Program-made: the position numbers and the translations under genes
Assembly (NCBI RefSeq): GCF_029868855.1
Contig: NZ_JARWOV010000195.1
Coordinates: 1-49,850, forward strand
Reading direction: 5' to 3'
DNA: 49,850 bases
DNA from: Nocardia carnea
Lineage (GTDB): Bacteria; Actinomycetota; Actinomycetes; Mycobacteriales; Mycobacteriaceae
Shown here: positions 31,605 to 42,057 of the stretch, in pieces
Layout of the letters: each line of letters opens with the position of its first letter
Numbering within the stretch: position 1 is the stretch's first letter
Notes under the pieces: model-generated
The model's database searches: none
The model's input: the letters and a program-made list of their open reading frames with translations, nothing else
Told to the model about the DNA's origin: nothing

Positions 31605-32590
31605 GACGTTCTCACTCTCGGGTCGAGCAAGGGGTATGCCAGGTCTACCAACGCGTTGATCAGGACATATCCCACCGCGACCACCAGGACGATGCCCTGC
31701 ACGAGCAGATAGTCCCGGGAATTGATCGCGGTGATCACGAGGGAACCCAATCCGGGCAGCGCGAAAATGGATTCGACGATCACTGTGCCGCCGATCAACC
31801 GTCCCATCGACACACCGAGGACGGTGAGCAGTGAAAAGGCAGACGGGCGCAGGGCATGGACGAAAAGGATTCGGCCGGTGGGGATGCCGCGGGCCCGTGC
31901 CGACAGGACGAAATCCTGCTGCAGGGTGGCGACCATATCGTTGCGAAGCAGCCGGATGAAGGCGACGGCCTCGATAGCGGCGAGCGTAGCCACGGGCAGT
32001 ATCAGGCCGCTCACGTGCGGACCGATACCTTCGGACAACGGTGTCCAGCCCAAGACCGGCAGCGCCTGCAACGTCACCGCGAATACGAAGACGAGCAGCA
32101 CGCCCAGCAGAAAGCTGGGAATCGACAGCGTCACCGAGCACAGGAATGTCGTGACCCGATCGGCCGCGCCGCCCGGACGGTAACCCGCCCAGACGCCGAG
32201 TGGAACAGCAACCACCAGTGCGAGGAGGATCGACAGCCCCGCCAGTTCGAGCGTGACGGGAAGCCGCTCCAGGATGGCGTCGGTCACCGGCACCTGCGAC
32301 TGCATCGACCGGCCGAGGTCGCCCTGCAGCGCCGATCCCAGCCACTCGAAATATCGCTGCAGCAATGGTCCGTCGAGGCCGAACCGCTCCGCTGCGGCCG
32401 CCCGCATCTCTGGTGTCGCGCCCTCGGGCAGCAGCGTTGCCAGGGGGTCGCCGGGGATCATCTCCAGGAGCAAGAAGGTCGAAATACTGACCAGGGCCAG
32501 TACGGCGAGCAGCTTCGCGAGATACGCGGCGAATACCCGCCGGGTCACCGATCTGCCCACCAGTGTTGTGCCGGGTAGGCGTTTGGGCAC
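31601..32590 (-). CDS. ABC transporter permease, OppB/DppB type
   Basis: A 329-aa permease with an N-terminal helix (LAKLLAVLALVSISTFLLLEMIPGDPL), the characteristic PGDPLATLLPEGATPEMRAA periplasmic segment, further helices and the EAA loop SARARGIPTGRILFVHALRPS. GTG start 13 bases after the binding-protein stop. Together with the OppC-type protein it imports the ligand delivered by the lipoprotein encoded upstream. Confidence 0.93.
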   Translation of the reverse strand: MPKRLPGTTLVGRSVTRRVFAAYLAKLLAVLALVSISTFLLLEMIPGDPLATLLPEGATPEMRAAAAERFGLDGPLLQRYFEWLGSALQGDLGRSMQSQVPVTDAILERLPVTLELAGLSILLALVVAVPLGVWAGYRPGGAADRVTTFLCSVTLSIPSFLLGVLLVFVFAVTLQALPVLGWTPLSEGIGPHVSGLILPVATLAAIEAVAFIRLLRNDMVATLQQDFVLSARARGIPTGRILFVHALRPSAFSLLTVLGVSMGRLIGGTVIVESIFALPGLGSLVITAINSRDYLLVQGIVLVVAVGYVLINALVDLAYPLLDPRVRTS

Positions 32591-32603
32591 TTCATATCGG
32601 ACT

Positions 32604-34154
32604 TCACTCCTGTATCCAGGCCGATTCCGGGCGCATCCAGTACTGGTACGCCGGTTCGACGCCGTAGACCTCCGGACGGAGCAGCAGACTCGTCTTGGAG
32701 GGACGCCAATATCGGTAAGCGGTGGTGGCGACGAGTTCCCTGATTGCCGTCCGGTATGCCTTGTCGACGACAGCGGGATCGCTGGAGGTATGGGTCAGCT
32801 CCAGTGCCCGGTCCACGGTCGGGTTCGAATACTTCGCCGGGTTGCCGGATCCTTTCGTATGGAAAATCCGGAACAGGTTCTCGGGGTGCGCGGTGCCGAG
32901 CGAGGAGAGGATGAGATCGTAGTTTCCGGAAACCAGCGCGCTCGCGTAGCCCGCGCCGTCCAGTGGTTCGATGACGAGCTCGAGGCCATCCGCCTGCTGG
33001 AGTTGTGCCTGCAGAACCTCGGCCACCCTGGTCAGGACCGGGCTGCCGGCGGTGGTGATATACGACAGGACGACCTTCCCGCCGCCGTGGCGGGCGCGAT
33101 AACGGTCGATGAGCAGTTGGGCACCGTCGACGTCCTTTTCAGGCCATTTCGCCGTCTCGTCGAAGAGTGGGTGGTCCTCGGGCATGAAGTAGTCGGCGCC
33201 CTCATCGCCGGGGAAGGCTGCTGCCAGGATCTGTTTGTTGTCGATCAATTTCCCGATGGCGGTGCGCAGGTCGGGATCGGCCAAGGCTCCTCGGCTGCTG
33301 AGGCGCACCCCGTTCCCGCCGAGCATCGTGGACTGGACAACCTCCATACCAGCTGCCCGTGCGCGGTCAGCGTATCTGTCGCTTACCACCACCATGACAT
33401 CCACTTCGTCGGCCTGTAATGCGTTGTAGCGCTGGTCGTCGGCGGGAATCGTTTTATAGACGAACCTGTCCAGATACGGTCGCGGGCTGTCCCAATAGCC
33501 GGGGTTGCGTTCGAGGACCAGCTCGGTGCCGCGGGCCCAGGAGGTGAAGACGAACGGGCCGGCGCCGACCGGTGCGTTGGCGAAATCCGCGCCCTTGCGT
33601 TCGATGGCGGTCGGGGAGCCGACAAACGCCAGCGATTCGGTCAGTTGATACGGGAGTTGGTGGTTGACGCTCGCGGAGGTCACCGCCAAGGTCAACGCGT
33701 CGACCACCTCCCAGCTCATCGTTTTCGCCGCCGCCGAACTGGGGGAGAGCTTGCTGGGGTCCAGCGCGCGTTCCCAGTTGAACGCCACCGCGGCGGCATC
33801 GAACGGGGTGCCGTCCGTGAAGAGGACACCCGGGCGGAGTTTCAGTGTCCAGTGCTTCCCATCTTTGCTGGTGAACGACTCCGCCATCCCGGGCACGACC
33901 TCGCGGGTGTCAGGATCGTAGTAGAGCAGGGCTCCGTAAATTGCCTGGCAGGGGCCGAGCCCGATACCGATTGCACAGGTCACCGGGTCGACGGATTGGG
34001 ACTCGGTATTCCAGGCCAGCGTCACGGTCCCCCCGTGCCGGGGTGCACCGGCCGGCTGACGTTGCACGGTGGCCACGCCTGCACACGAGGTGAGCAGTAG
34101 TGTTGTGGCGGCTACCGCGCCCAGAGCCGAAGTCATACGGTCTCGGATTCGCAA
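32604..34154 (-). CDS. Extracellular solute-binding lipoprotein, family 5 (Opp/Dpp type)
   Basis: A 516-aa binding protein for the importer. It has a short basic n-region, a hydrophobic stretch and a lipobox ending LLLTSC, so it is exported and lipid-anchored. The body carries family-5 segments (ESFTSKDGKHWTLKLRPGVLFTDGTPFDAAAVAFNWERALD, GAGPFVF, LVLERNPGYWD). An in-frame ATG exists at 34172, but it has no ribosome site, whereas AAGGAG (34166-34161) lies six bases before a TTG at 34154, so I choose the TTG. The ligand is not known; in this setting conjugated or amphipathic acids are as likely as peptides. It heads the five-gene operon. Confidence 0.9.
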   Translation of the reverse strand: MRIRDRMTSALGAVAATTLLLTSCAGVATVQRQPAGAPRHGGTVTLAWNTESQSVDPVTCAIGIGLGPCQAIYGALLYYDPDTREVVPGMAESFTSKDGKHWTLKLRPGVLFTDGTPFDAAAVAFNWERALDPSKLSPSSAAAKTMSWEVVDALTLAVTSASVNHQLPYQLTESLAFVGSPTAIERKGADFANAPVGAGPFVFTSWARGTELVLERNPGYWDSPRPYLDRFVYKTIPADDQRYNALQADEVDVMVVVSDRYADRARAAGMEVVQSTMLGGNGVRLSSRGALADPDLRTAIGKLIDNKQILAAAFPGDEGADYFMPEDHPLFDETAKWPEKDVDGAQLLIDRYRARHGGGKVVLSYITTAGSPVLTRVAEVLQAQLQQADGLELVIEPLDGAGYASALVSGNYDLILSSLGTAHPENLFRIFHTKGSGNPAKYSNPTVDRALELTHTSSDPAVVDKAYRTAIRELVATTAYRYWRPSKTSLLLRPEVYGVEPAYQYWMRPESAWIQE

Positions 34155-34332
34155 GAATGACTCCTTTGTCATGGTGCAGCGTGCAGCCGCCGACCGTGTG
34201 CTGTTCGTCGGTGGTCGAGGTCTGCGACCAGAGCATCCACTGCCGCAACGGCGGATGAGCGCACGAATAGGGTCGATTGCCGTGTGGCGTCCTCCCGGAA
34301 CATTTCGCGAGAGCTGAGAGAATTACGCCACC

Positions 34333-34349
34333 GGTCACAGATTGTGACC
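34333..34349. promoter_or_regulatory. 17-bp perfect palindrome, operator candidate
   Basis: GGTCACA-GAT-TGTGACC, perfect 7-bp arms with a 3-base spacer. Different in sequence from the STGA dyad beside it, so probably the site of a second regulator (for example GntR- or CRP-like; inference from symmetry only). Confidence 0.5.
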
Positions 34350-34357
34350 AGAGCTGT

Positions 34358-34372
34358 TCCCGTTGAGCGGGA
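34358..34372. promoter_or_regulatory. STGA dyad operator candidate 9
   Basis: TCCCG-TTGAG-CGGGA, a perfect dyad with 5-base arms, between the ABC importer operon and the crotonase gene and 8 bases from the 17-bp palindrome. Confidence 0.5.
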
Positions 34373-34617
34373 GTCGGGCTGAAGTTGCCGGTAGACGGGC
34401 GTAAAGGCGGTAAGGAGACGGGGGTTCCGCCGAGGAGGAAGCTTCCGGACCCCGCTATCCGCAGCGACCTTGCGGACCGACCCGGATATAGTTACTATCC
34501 GTGCACGGAACGTAATTTGGATGGTGTAGCCGTCCTGGCCCGCCGCAGGTCACTGCTGCGGGTGGCTGGGCCTACTCCAGCCCGACCGGCGAACAAATGC
34601 GCTCGGACAGCATCCGA

Positions 34618-34632
34618 ATCTGCTGAGCGGAG
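34618..34632. promoter_or_regulatory. STGA dyad operator candidate 10 (weak)
   Basis: ATCTG-CTGAG-CGGAG, 12 of 15 to the consensus, 70 bases before the crotonase ATG. That is nearly the same distance as the site before the SDR at 26559. Confidence 0.3.
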
Positions 34633-34702
34633 CGCCGCCCCCGGAAACGACGATTCCGCCGACTGGGCGGCCCGGGACGGCCGTGCCTCACGAAGGGTGA
34701 AC

Positions 34703-36582
<1,880 letters not shown>

Positions 36583-36678
36583 GCACGGACACGAGCACTC
36601 TCGAGCCTGAGGTAAACGGTGCAGGCCACTGCTCGGGCGATGAGGGCCCGAGCGCGGACTGCGCCAACACTTCCGGTG

Positions 36679-36693
36679 CCCATTCAGTGGAAA
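36679..36693. promoter_or_regulatory. STGA dyad operator candidate 11
   Basis: On the minus strand TTCCA-CTGAA-TGGGC, in the 278-base gap before the EthD-like gene at 36861, 167 bases from its ATG. Confidence 0.4.
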
Positions 36694-36860
36694 GACCGTC
36701 GGACGCACCAGGGGGTACGGCGTCATGATCGACAGTGACGTGGTAACTCCCAGTATGCCGTCTGCTTACGGCGGCTCGCGAACATTACCTCCGGCGCCGG
36801 TGAGGGCCGGTCGCCGACAACCCGTCTGGAATTGTTCATCGAAACTGATCGGCAGGCTTC

Positions 36861-37643
36861 ATGTTCTCGGAACGCGCGTTCTTCTCTTTCATCGATCTCA
36901 CCGATCCCAGCGTGCATCGCGAATACAACCAGTGGCATCAGCTCGACCACCGTCCCGAGAACCTGCTGCTGCCGGGTGTCGCCTGGGGCGATCGATGGGT
37001 CAGACCGGCAGAATATTCCCCGTTGGATCGGTCATCGTCACAGGAACTCGGCGAGATCGACTATGTGGCGATGTATTGGTTCCGCCCGCCCTATGAGGAG
37101 AGTGTCGCAGCGTGGACAAAACTGGGCGAAGACTCCTTCCAATGGGGACGAGGCCCACAGCTGCCCGGAGTCAGGCGGCCGCTGCTCGGGTTCTTCACGC
37201 CCGTCAAGGGATATGCGGCACCCCGGATCGGGGTGTCGGCGGATGCACTGCCTTTTCGGCCCAACCGTGGTTTGCATCTCACCGTCACCCATTTCGCGGA
37301 CCCGCACGGAACCGATGTTCACGAGCAGTTCCGCTGGGACGACCGAGTCGCCATTCCCGCGCTGCTGGAATGCCCAGGAGTGGCTGGCGTGTGGACCTTT
37401 TCGCTGCATTCGCTACAGAAACATCCCACGCTGTCTCTCGGCGCCGGCAACCGCGAGTTCGCACCGGGATCGGTCCGCATTCGAATGTTGTACCTCGACT
37501 CGGACCCGGCCGAGGTGACTCGTTCGGTGTCGGAGTTGGAGCAGGATCTGGCCATCGCAGATGACGGTTCGCCGCGGCCGCCCGTCGGTGACTCGCTGTT
37601 CGACGGTCCGCTGCGGTCGATCATTCCCTGGCAGGACTGGTAA
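36861..37643 (+). CDS. Tandem EthD/Dabb-like alpha/beta-barrel protein
   Basis: A 260-aa protein with two ferredoxin-like barrel modules. The first (residues 1-100) has YNQWHQLDHRPENLLLPGVAWGDRW, where the His residues in WHQLDH recall the EthD motif; the second starts near residue 137 with GLHLTVTHFADP and VAIPALLECPGVAGVWTFSL. Such proteins accompany oxygenase clusters (EthD in ether degradation); their chemistry is mostly unknown. It is a distant cousin of the tandem barrel protein at 11039. Its last 23 bases overlap the convergent exporter gene. ATG 36861 was chosen because the preceding frame lacks a better start. Confidence 0.72.
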   Translation: MFSERAFFSFIDLTDPSVHREYNQWHQLDHRPENLLLPGVAWGDRWVRPAEYSPLDRSSSQELGEIDYVAMYWFRPPYEESVAAWTKLGEDSFQWGRGPQLPGVRRPLLGFFTPVKGYAAPRIGVSADALPFRPNRGLHLTVTHFADPHGTDVHEQFRWDDRVAIPALLECPGVAGVWTFSLHSLQKHPTLSLGAGNREFAPGSVRIRMLYLDSDPAEVTRSVSELEQDLAIADDGSPRPPVGDSLFDGPLRSIIPWQDW

Positions 37644-39093
37644 CCGGTCGCGAGGAACGCCGGCACACGATGAGCAGGCCGGCGAGTACCGCGGCGGCCG
37701 CCGTAGTACCGGCAGCGATCCAGAACATGGTGGTGAACGCCGTCTCTCCGGGATAGTGCCGGTCGCTGATAGTGATGCTCCAGGTGCTGCCCGCAGCGGC
37801 CATGGCGGCGCTCGCCGTCGATGTTCCCACCGACTGGAGCAGGGCGCTGATGCTCGTGGCCGAAGCTGATTGTGTGATCGGCACTATCGTCATGACCAGA
37901 GTGGGGACGGCGGCGATGGTGAGGGCCAGGCCGATGCCGACCACAACGGCTCCCGCGAGCATCTGCCACGGTTCCCGGCTGAAGGGAACACGGAGAGCGA
38001 ACGCCAGGGACAGTTCCATCGCCGCTCCCAGCAACACTGGTTGCGGACCGTAGCGTGCGATAGCGCGCCCGGCGATCGGCGCCGTGGCCATTCCGGCGAG
38101 CGCGATGGGCATGAGCCAGAACCCCGCCTCCAGGACGCTCTGGCCTGCACCGAATCCCGTCGCGGTCGGCAGTTGCAACAACTGCGTGGTGAGCAGGATA
38201 TTGCTGAACAGTGCGAAACCGATGAGCAGCGCACACAGATTCACCAGCAGCAACGGCGGTCGCGCTGCCACGCGCAGATTCACCAGCGGAGCCTTGGAGC
38301 GGAGTTGCAGCGGCACCCACGCCACGAAAAGGAGCACGCTCGTTCCGGCCAGAAGTAGTGTCGCAGGGCTGGACCAGCCCCACTGCCCACTCTGGGACAG
38401 TGGTAGCAGCAAAGTGGTCAGCGCACCGGCGAGTACCACCGCGCCGAGGACGTCGAATTTTTTCCGTGCGCGCGGCGGTGAGGGTGGGACCACCTTCGCA
38501 ACGACCAGCATCAGGACCGACCCGGCCAGGGCTACGGCCCAGAAGATCCAATGCCAGTCCAAGAATGTGACGATCAGGCCGGACAGCGGCAATCCGGCGG
38601 CGGCTCCGATGGCCATCGAGGCGCTCATTGTGGCCACTCCGCCGGGGACTCGGTGCGGTGGCAAAACATCGCGCATAGTGGCCATCGCGACCGGAATCAA
38701 CGCCAGGCCGCATCCCTGTACAGCGCGTGCGAGTACCAGTGGAAGTAGGTCGTCACTGAGCGCACCGAGTATCGACGCGGCGATGACGAGCATGAGCGTG
38801 AGCACGATCAGGAGTTTCTTGCCGAACATATCGGCGAGCCGTCCGATCAGCGGTGTGACGACAGCTCCCGTCACCAGGGTCGCGGTCACCAGCCAGGACG
38901 CATTGCTCGGGGAGGTGTCCAACAGGGACGGCAGGGCAGGTAGCAGGGGCAGGACCATGGTCTGCTGGAGTGCCATCAGGTACCCGCAGGCGGCGAGAAC
39001 CACGACGATGCCGGTTCCGGTCTTGGCATGGGTATCTGTCGGCGGGACTGGGTGGTGATCGGGCGGCGCAACGCGCTGGCGCGTGCTCACCAT
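37621..39093 (-). CDS. DHA2-type MFS multidrug exporter (14 TMS)
   Basis: A 490-aa permease with about 14 hydrophobic helices, the loop 2-3 motif GRLADMFGKKLLIV, and the exporter (antiporter) motif C region GAAAGLPLSGLIVTFLDWHWIFW at helix 5. This layout marks DHA2 drug:H+ antiporters (EmrB/QacA type). It would export toxic substrates or intermediates. AAAGGGG lies upstream of the ATG. It is divergent from the luciferase-like gene at 39417, and the 323-base region between carries two STGA dyads. Convergent with the EthD-like gene (23-bp overlap). Confidence 0.92.
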   Translation of the reverse strand: MVSTRQRVAPPDHHPVPPTDTHAKTGTGIVVVLAACGYLMALQQTMVLPLLPALPSLLDTSPSNASWLVTATLVTGAVVTPLIGRLADMFGKKLLIVLTLMLVIAASILGALSDDLLPLVLARAVQGCGLALIPVAMATMRDVLPPHRVPGGVATMSASMAIGAAAGLPLSGLIVTFLDWHWIFWAVALAGSVLMLVVAKVVPPSPPRARKKFDVLGAVVLAGALTTLLLPLSQSGQWGWSSPATLLLAGTSVLLFVAWVPLQLRSKAPLVNLRVAARPPLLLVNLCALLIGFALFSNILLTTQLLQLPTATGFGAGQSVLEAGFWLMPIALAGMATAPIAGRAIARYGPQPVLLGAAMELSLAFALRVPFSREPWQMLAGAVVVGIGLALTIAAVPTLVMTIVPITQSASATSISALLQSVGTSTASAAMAAAGSTWSITISDRHYPGETAFTTMFWIAAGTTAAAAVLAGLLIVCRRSSRPVTSPARE

Positions 39094-39188
39094 CGGCCGG
39101 AGCCCCTTTGCTGCGGGCGAGTGTCGATGACGCGGTTCGGGGGCATCGTCTCAGAATCGGGCCCGGGCACCGCTGTCGCAAGGAACCC

Positions 39189-39203
39189 CACCGCTCAGTG
39201 GAA
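39189..39203. promoter_or_regulatory. STGA dyad operator candidate 12
   Basis: On the minus strand TTCCA-CTGAG-CGGTG; 95 bases before the exporter start. Confidence 0.45.
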
Positions 39204-39252
39204 CCGAGCCGGGCCGGTTCGCGACCAGCCTGCCTGCAACACCGGGCGGCGC

Positions 39253-39267
39253 TCCCGGTCAGCGGAA
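39253..39267. promoter_or_regulatory. STGA dyad operator candidate 13
   Basis: On the minus strand TTCCG-CTGAC-CGGGA, an exact consensus match and 14 of 15 identical to the site at 10142; 149 bases before the luciferase-like gene. Confidence 0.55.
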
Positions 39268-39416
39268 TGGACTGTGTCCGTCGAAAGAGGTTCTGACCTC
39301 TACTGGATGTACCCACGACATGGCACCCAATTCTTCGTATCGGCGGTGTGCCGTTCCATGGAAGCCTTCTACACAACCTCCCCGGTCGGTGGCCCGCACG
39401 AAAGGACTCGTAACGA

Positions 39417-40344
39417 ATGAAATTCGATGTCATCCTGCCGGGAACCAACCACATCCCGGGCTTCTACCCTTGGTCACACGCTGGATGCGGACGGTTTCCG
39501 GCGTATTCTCACCACTCTCGACGAGTTGGGCTTCCATGCCGTGTCGGTCTCCGAGCACCTCGCTATGCCGCTGTTCGAGGTGCCCCGGCTAGGACCGTAC
39601 TGGCAGGATGCGCTGTCGACGATGGCATTCGCCGCCGCAGTGACCCGCCGGATAAGGTTGGACACGGCTGTTCTGGTGCTGCCGTACCACCATCCGTTGC
39701 GGCTGGCGAAATCGCTGGCGACGATCGATGTGCTGTCCGGCGGCCGGGTCAACGTATCGATCGGCGTCGGCCACGCCGAACAGGAGTTCGCGGCGATGGG
39801 GGTGCCGTTCCGAGAGCGTGGTGCGGTCACCGACGAGATCCTGGGTGCATTGAATACGCTGTGGACTGCTGAGCAGCCCGAGCATCGCGGTCAGTATTTC
39901 GAGATCACCGAACTCGCAGTGGATCCGCGCCCCCTGCAGAAGCCGCGACCTCCGATCTATGTCGGCGGGAACTCCAAGCCTGCTCTCCGTCGTGCGGCGC
40001 GGTACGACGGCTGGCAGCCGAACCCGACGAACTTCACGCTGGAGGAGACTTCGCCACTGCTGGATTACATCCGCGATCAACCGGCTTATGCCAGGAAGGA
40101 GGATGTCTTCGATGTCAACTGGCTCAAATCTCCTGTCGGCGTGACCCTGAGCCACGGATTTGCCAGTGCGACCGGGTCCGAACTGAATGGGTACCGGGAC
40201 GAGTTGGTGGATGCCTACTGCGGCGACTACCGGAAGGCAGGCATCACTCGCGTGGTTGCCGAGCCGCCGCGGAGCGTGGGCTCCGAGCACGAGTACCTGG
40301 ACTATCTGCGCTGGTTCGCCGATGAGGTCATCCCGGTGGCATGA
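39417..40344 (+). pseudogene. Luciferase-like (LLM, F420/FMN-type) oxidoreductase, frameshifted near the N-terminus
   Basis: The natural start is the ATG at 39417 with AAAGGA ten bases upstream. It reads MKFDVILPGTNHIPGFYPWS, the normal N-terminus of this family, and then leaves the family frame. The +1 frame takes over at HTLDADGFRRI (about 39475) and continues to 40344 with all later motifs (LDTAVLVLPYHHPLRLAKSLATIDVLSGGR, VGVGHAEQEFAAMGVPFRERG, PIYVGGNSKPALRRAARYDGWQPNPT). A one-base loss or two-base gain between about 39468 and 39478 explains it. Either the gene is inactive, or the base is a sequencing error, or translation starts at ATG 39427 in the body frame with a scrambled N-terminus. 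Intact, it would be a roughly 308-aa F420- or FMN-dependent oxidoreductase. Confidence 0.75.
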
Positions 40345-40473
40345 CTGTCTACGCCGCAGCGTGCGAGGCGAGCACGATGACACCGGAGTCAAAGGTGCGG
40401 CGAGAGGCTTGTGGGCAAGACCACACCAGATTATATTACGTGTCTGACACGGAATGAAAAGCGAGAGATTCTT

Positions 40474-41946
40474 ATGCCCGCTCGGGATGCATATCCGGCT
40501 ATCAAACAATTCATCGAAGGGAGGTGGGTGGACGGGGACGCCGACACGTCGGAGAATGTCCTCGATCCAGCGACGGCGGAGGTGTTGGCGGCTTATCGGC
40601 ATGTGACAGCCGGTCAACTCGACTGCGCGCTGGACGCTGTTTCGCGCAGCGCGCGGGGCTGGCGCGATCTGTCGCCGTTGCATCGGTCCGACATCATTCG
40701 CCGCGCTGCGCAATTGCTGCGCGACCGGGCGGATCGAATCGCGTTCGTGGTATCGAGTGAGCAAGGCAAACCTCTACATGAGGCACGCGCCGAAGTGTAT
40801 GCCAGCGCCGACATCATCGACTGGTGCGCGGAGGAGGGCCGCCGCACCTATGGACGAATAGTGCCGTCCGACAACGACAGCCGGTTGATGGTCACCACCG
40901 AGCCCGTCGGGCCGGTAGCCGCATTCACTCCCTGGAACTTCCCGGTCCTCACAGTCGCCAGAAAGGTCGCGCCCGCCCTGGCTGCGGGATGTCCCATTAT
41001 CGTCAAGGCGGCCGAGGAGACCCCAGCGGGCGCTATGGCGGTAGTTTCGGCCTTCGCGGACGCGGGCGCGCCGCCCGGGGTCGTCAACTTGGCGCTCGGT
41101 GTCCCCGCCGAGATATCGGAGCATGTGCTGTCGGCAGGCATTGTGCGGAAGGTCTCGCTGACCGGATCGGTCCCGGTGGGGCGGACATTGTCGCGGCTCG
41201 CCGCCGAGCATGATATCCGAACCACCATGGAACTCGGCGGCAATGCGCCGGTGATCGTGGAGCCGGATATCGACGTCGACGAGGTGGCGCTGCGCTGCGC
41301 TACATCGAAATTCCGCAACGCGGGGCAGGTCTGCAACAGTCCCAGCCGGTTCTTCGTCCACGCGGCGGTGCACGACCGGTTCGTCGCCGCAGTGCAACGA
41401 TTCGTTCGGGATATCCGGCTCGGCGCCGGAACGGCGGAGGCCACTACGATGGGACCGCTGGCCAACTCGCGCCGCGTCGAGTATGTACGCAGGGCGCTTG
41501 CCGACGCGCTCGACCGTGGTGCGCAGATCGCCTGCGGAGGTGGGATACCCAGCGGTGCCGGTAACTTTGTCGAACCGACAGTACTGACCGAGGTCGCCGA
41601 CTCCAGCACGGTATTCGCGGAAGAGATCTTCGGTCCGATCATGCCCATCGTCCGGTATCACGATTTGGACGATGCTATTACCCGCGCGAACGCGACGACC
41701 TATGGCCTGGCCTCGTTCGTCTTCACCGGTTCGCTGGCGAAAGCGCATCGGATGGCGCGGGAACTGGAAGCCGGGATGGTCGGTATCAACACGACTGTCG
41801 TGTCTCGCGCCGAGACGCCGTTCGGTGGAATCAAAGCCTCGGGCCACGGTTTCGAGAGCGGTCTGGAGGGGGTCGACGTATATCTGCGCCGGAAAGCAAT
41901 TCTGGAGCATGACCCCGCCGCACCCGGCCGAGGCGTTTCGCATTGA
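40474..41946 (+). CDS. NAD(P)-dependent aldehyde dehydrogenase
   Basis: A 490-aa aldehyde dehydrogenase. Catalytic and binding residues are visible: Asn in TPWNFPV, Lys in IIVKAAEETP, Glu in MELGGNAP and the nucleophile Cys in GQVCN, with the C-terminal EEIFGPIMPIV and PFGGIKASGHG motifs. It is closest in style to the succinate-semialdehyde / gamma-aminobutyraldehyde group. The ATG at 40474 follows GAGAGA. It would oxidise an aldehyde released from the cleaved ring or side chain to an acid. It is followed 111 bases later by an SDR gene in the same direction. Confidence 0.92.
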   Translation: MPARDAYPAIKQFIEGRWVDGDADTSENVLDPATAEVLAAYRHVTAGQLDCALDAVSRSARGWRDLSPLHRSDIIRRAAQLLRDRADRIAFVVSSEQGKPLHEARAEVYASADIIDWCAEEGRRTYGRIVPSDNDSRLMVTTEPVGPVAAFTPWNFPVLTVARKVAPALAAGCPIIVKAAEETPAGAMAVVSAFADAGAPPGVVNLALGVPAEISEHVLSAGIVRKVSLTGSVPVGRTLSRLAAEHDIRTTMELGGNAPVIVEPDIDVDEVALRCATSKFRNAGQVCNSPSRFFVHAAVHDRFVAAVQRFVRDIRLGAGTAEATTMGPLANSRRVEYVRRALADALDRGAQIACGGGIPSGAGNFVEPTVLTEVADSSTVFAEEIFGPIMPIVRYHDLDDAITRANATTYGLASFVFTGSLAKAHRMARELEAGMVGINTTVVSRAETPFGGIKASGHGFESGLEGVDVYLRRKAILEHDPAAPGRGVSH

Positions 41947-42057
41947 GCCCACCGCGGGGCCGCGCATAGAGAGCAGGACCGACAGGGGAACGCAGGAAAC
42001 GACCGCGGAGCGGTTATCGGGGACCTTCCCGATTGTCGAAACACAAAAGGAACAGTT

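Larger units (their letters stand above)
34155..34702. promoter_or_regulatory. 548-base divergent control region: ABC importer / crotonase
   Basis: No supported gene. It holds a perfect 17-bp palindrome (34333-34349), an STGA dyad 8 bases further (34358-34372), a weaker STGA dyad 70 bases before the crotonase ATG (34618-34632), and an AT-rich palindrome ATAGTTACTAT (34488-34498) that stands out in high-GC DNA and may mark a promoter or operator. Confidence 0.55.
39094..39416. promoter_or_regulatory. Divergent control region: DHA2 exporter / luciferase-like gene
   Basis: 323 bases without a supported gene. It holds two STGA dyads at 39189-39203 and 39253-39267 in the same orientation, 64 bases apart; the remainder shows nothing recognisable. 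Confidence 0.55.

Noticed and set aside
34385..34702. Open frame in phase with, and upstream of, the crotonase gene
   Set aside because: The crotonase fold begins right after ATG 34703, which has a ribosome site; the upstream reading is Arg/Ala/Pro-rich and holds operator-like sites.
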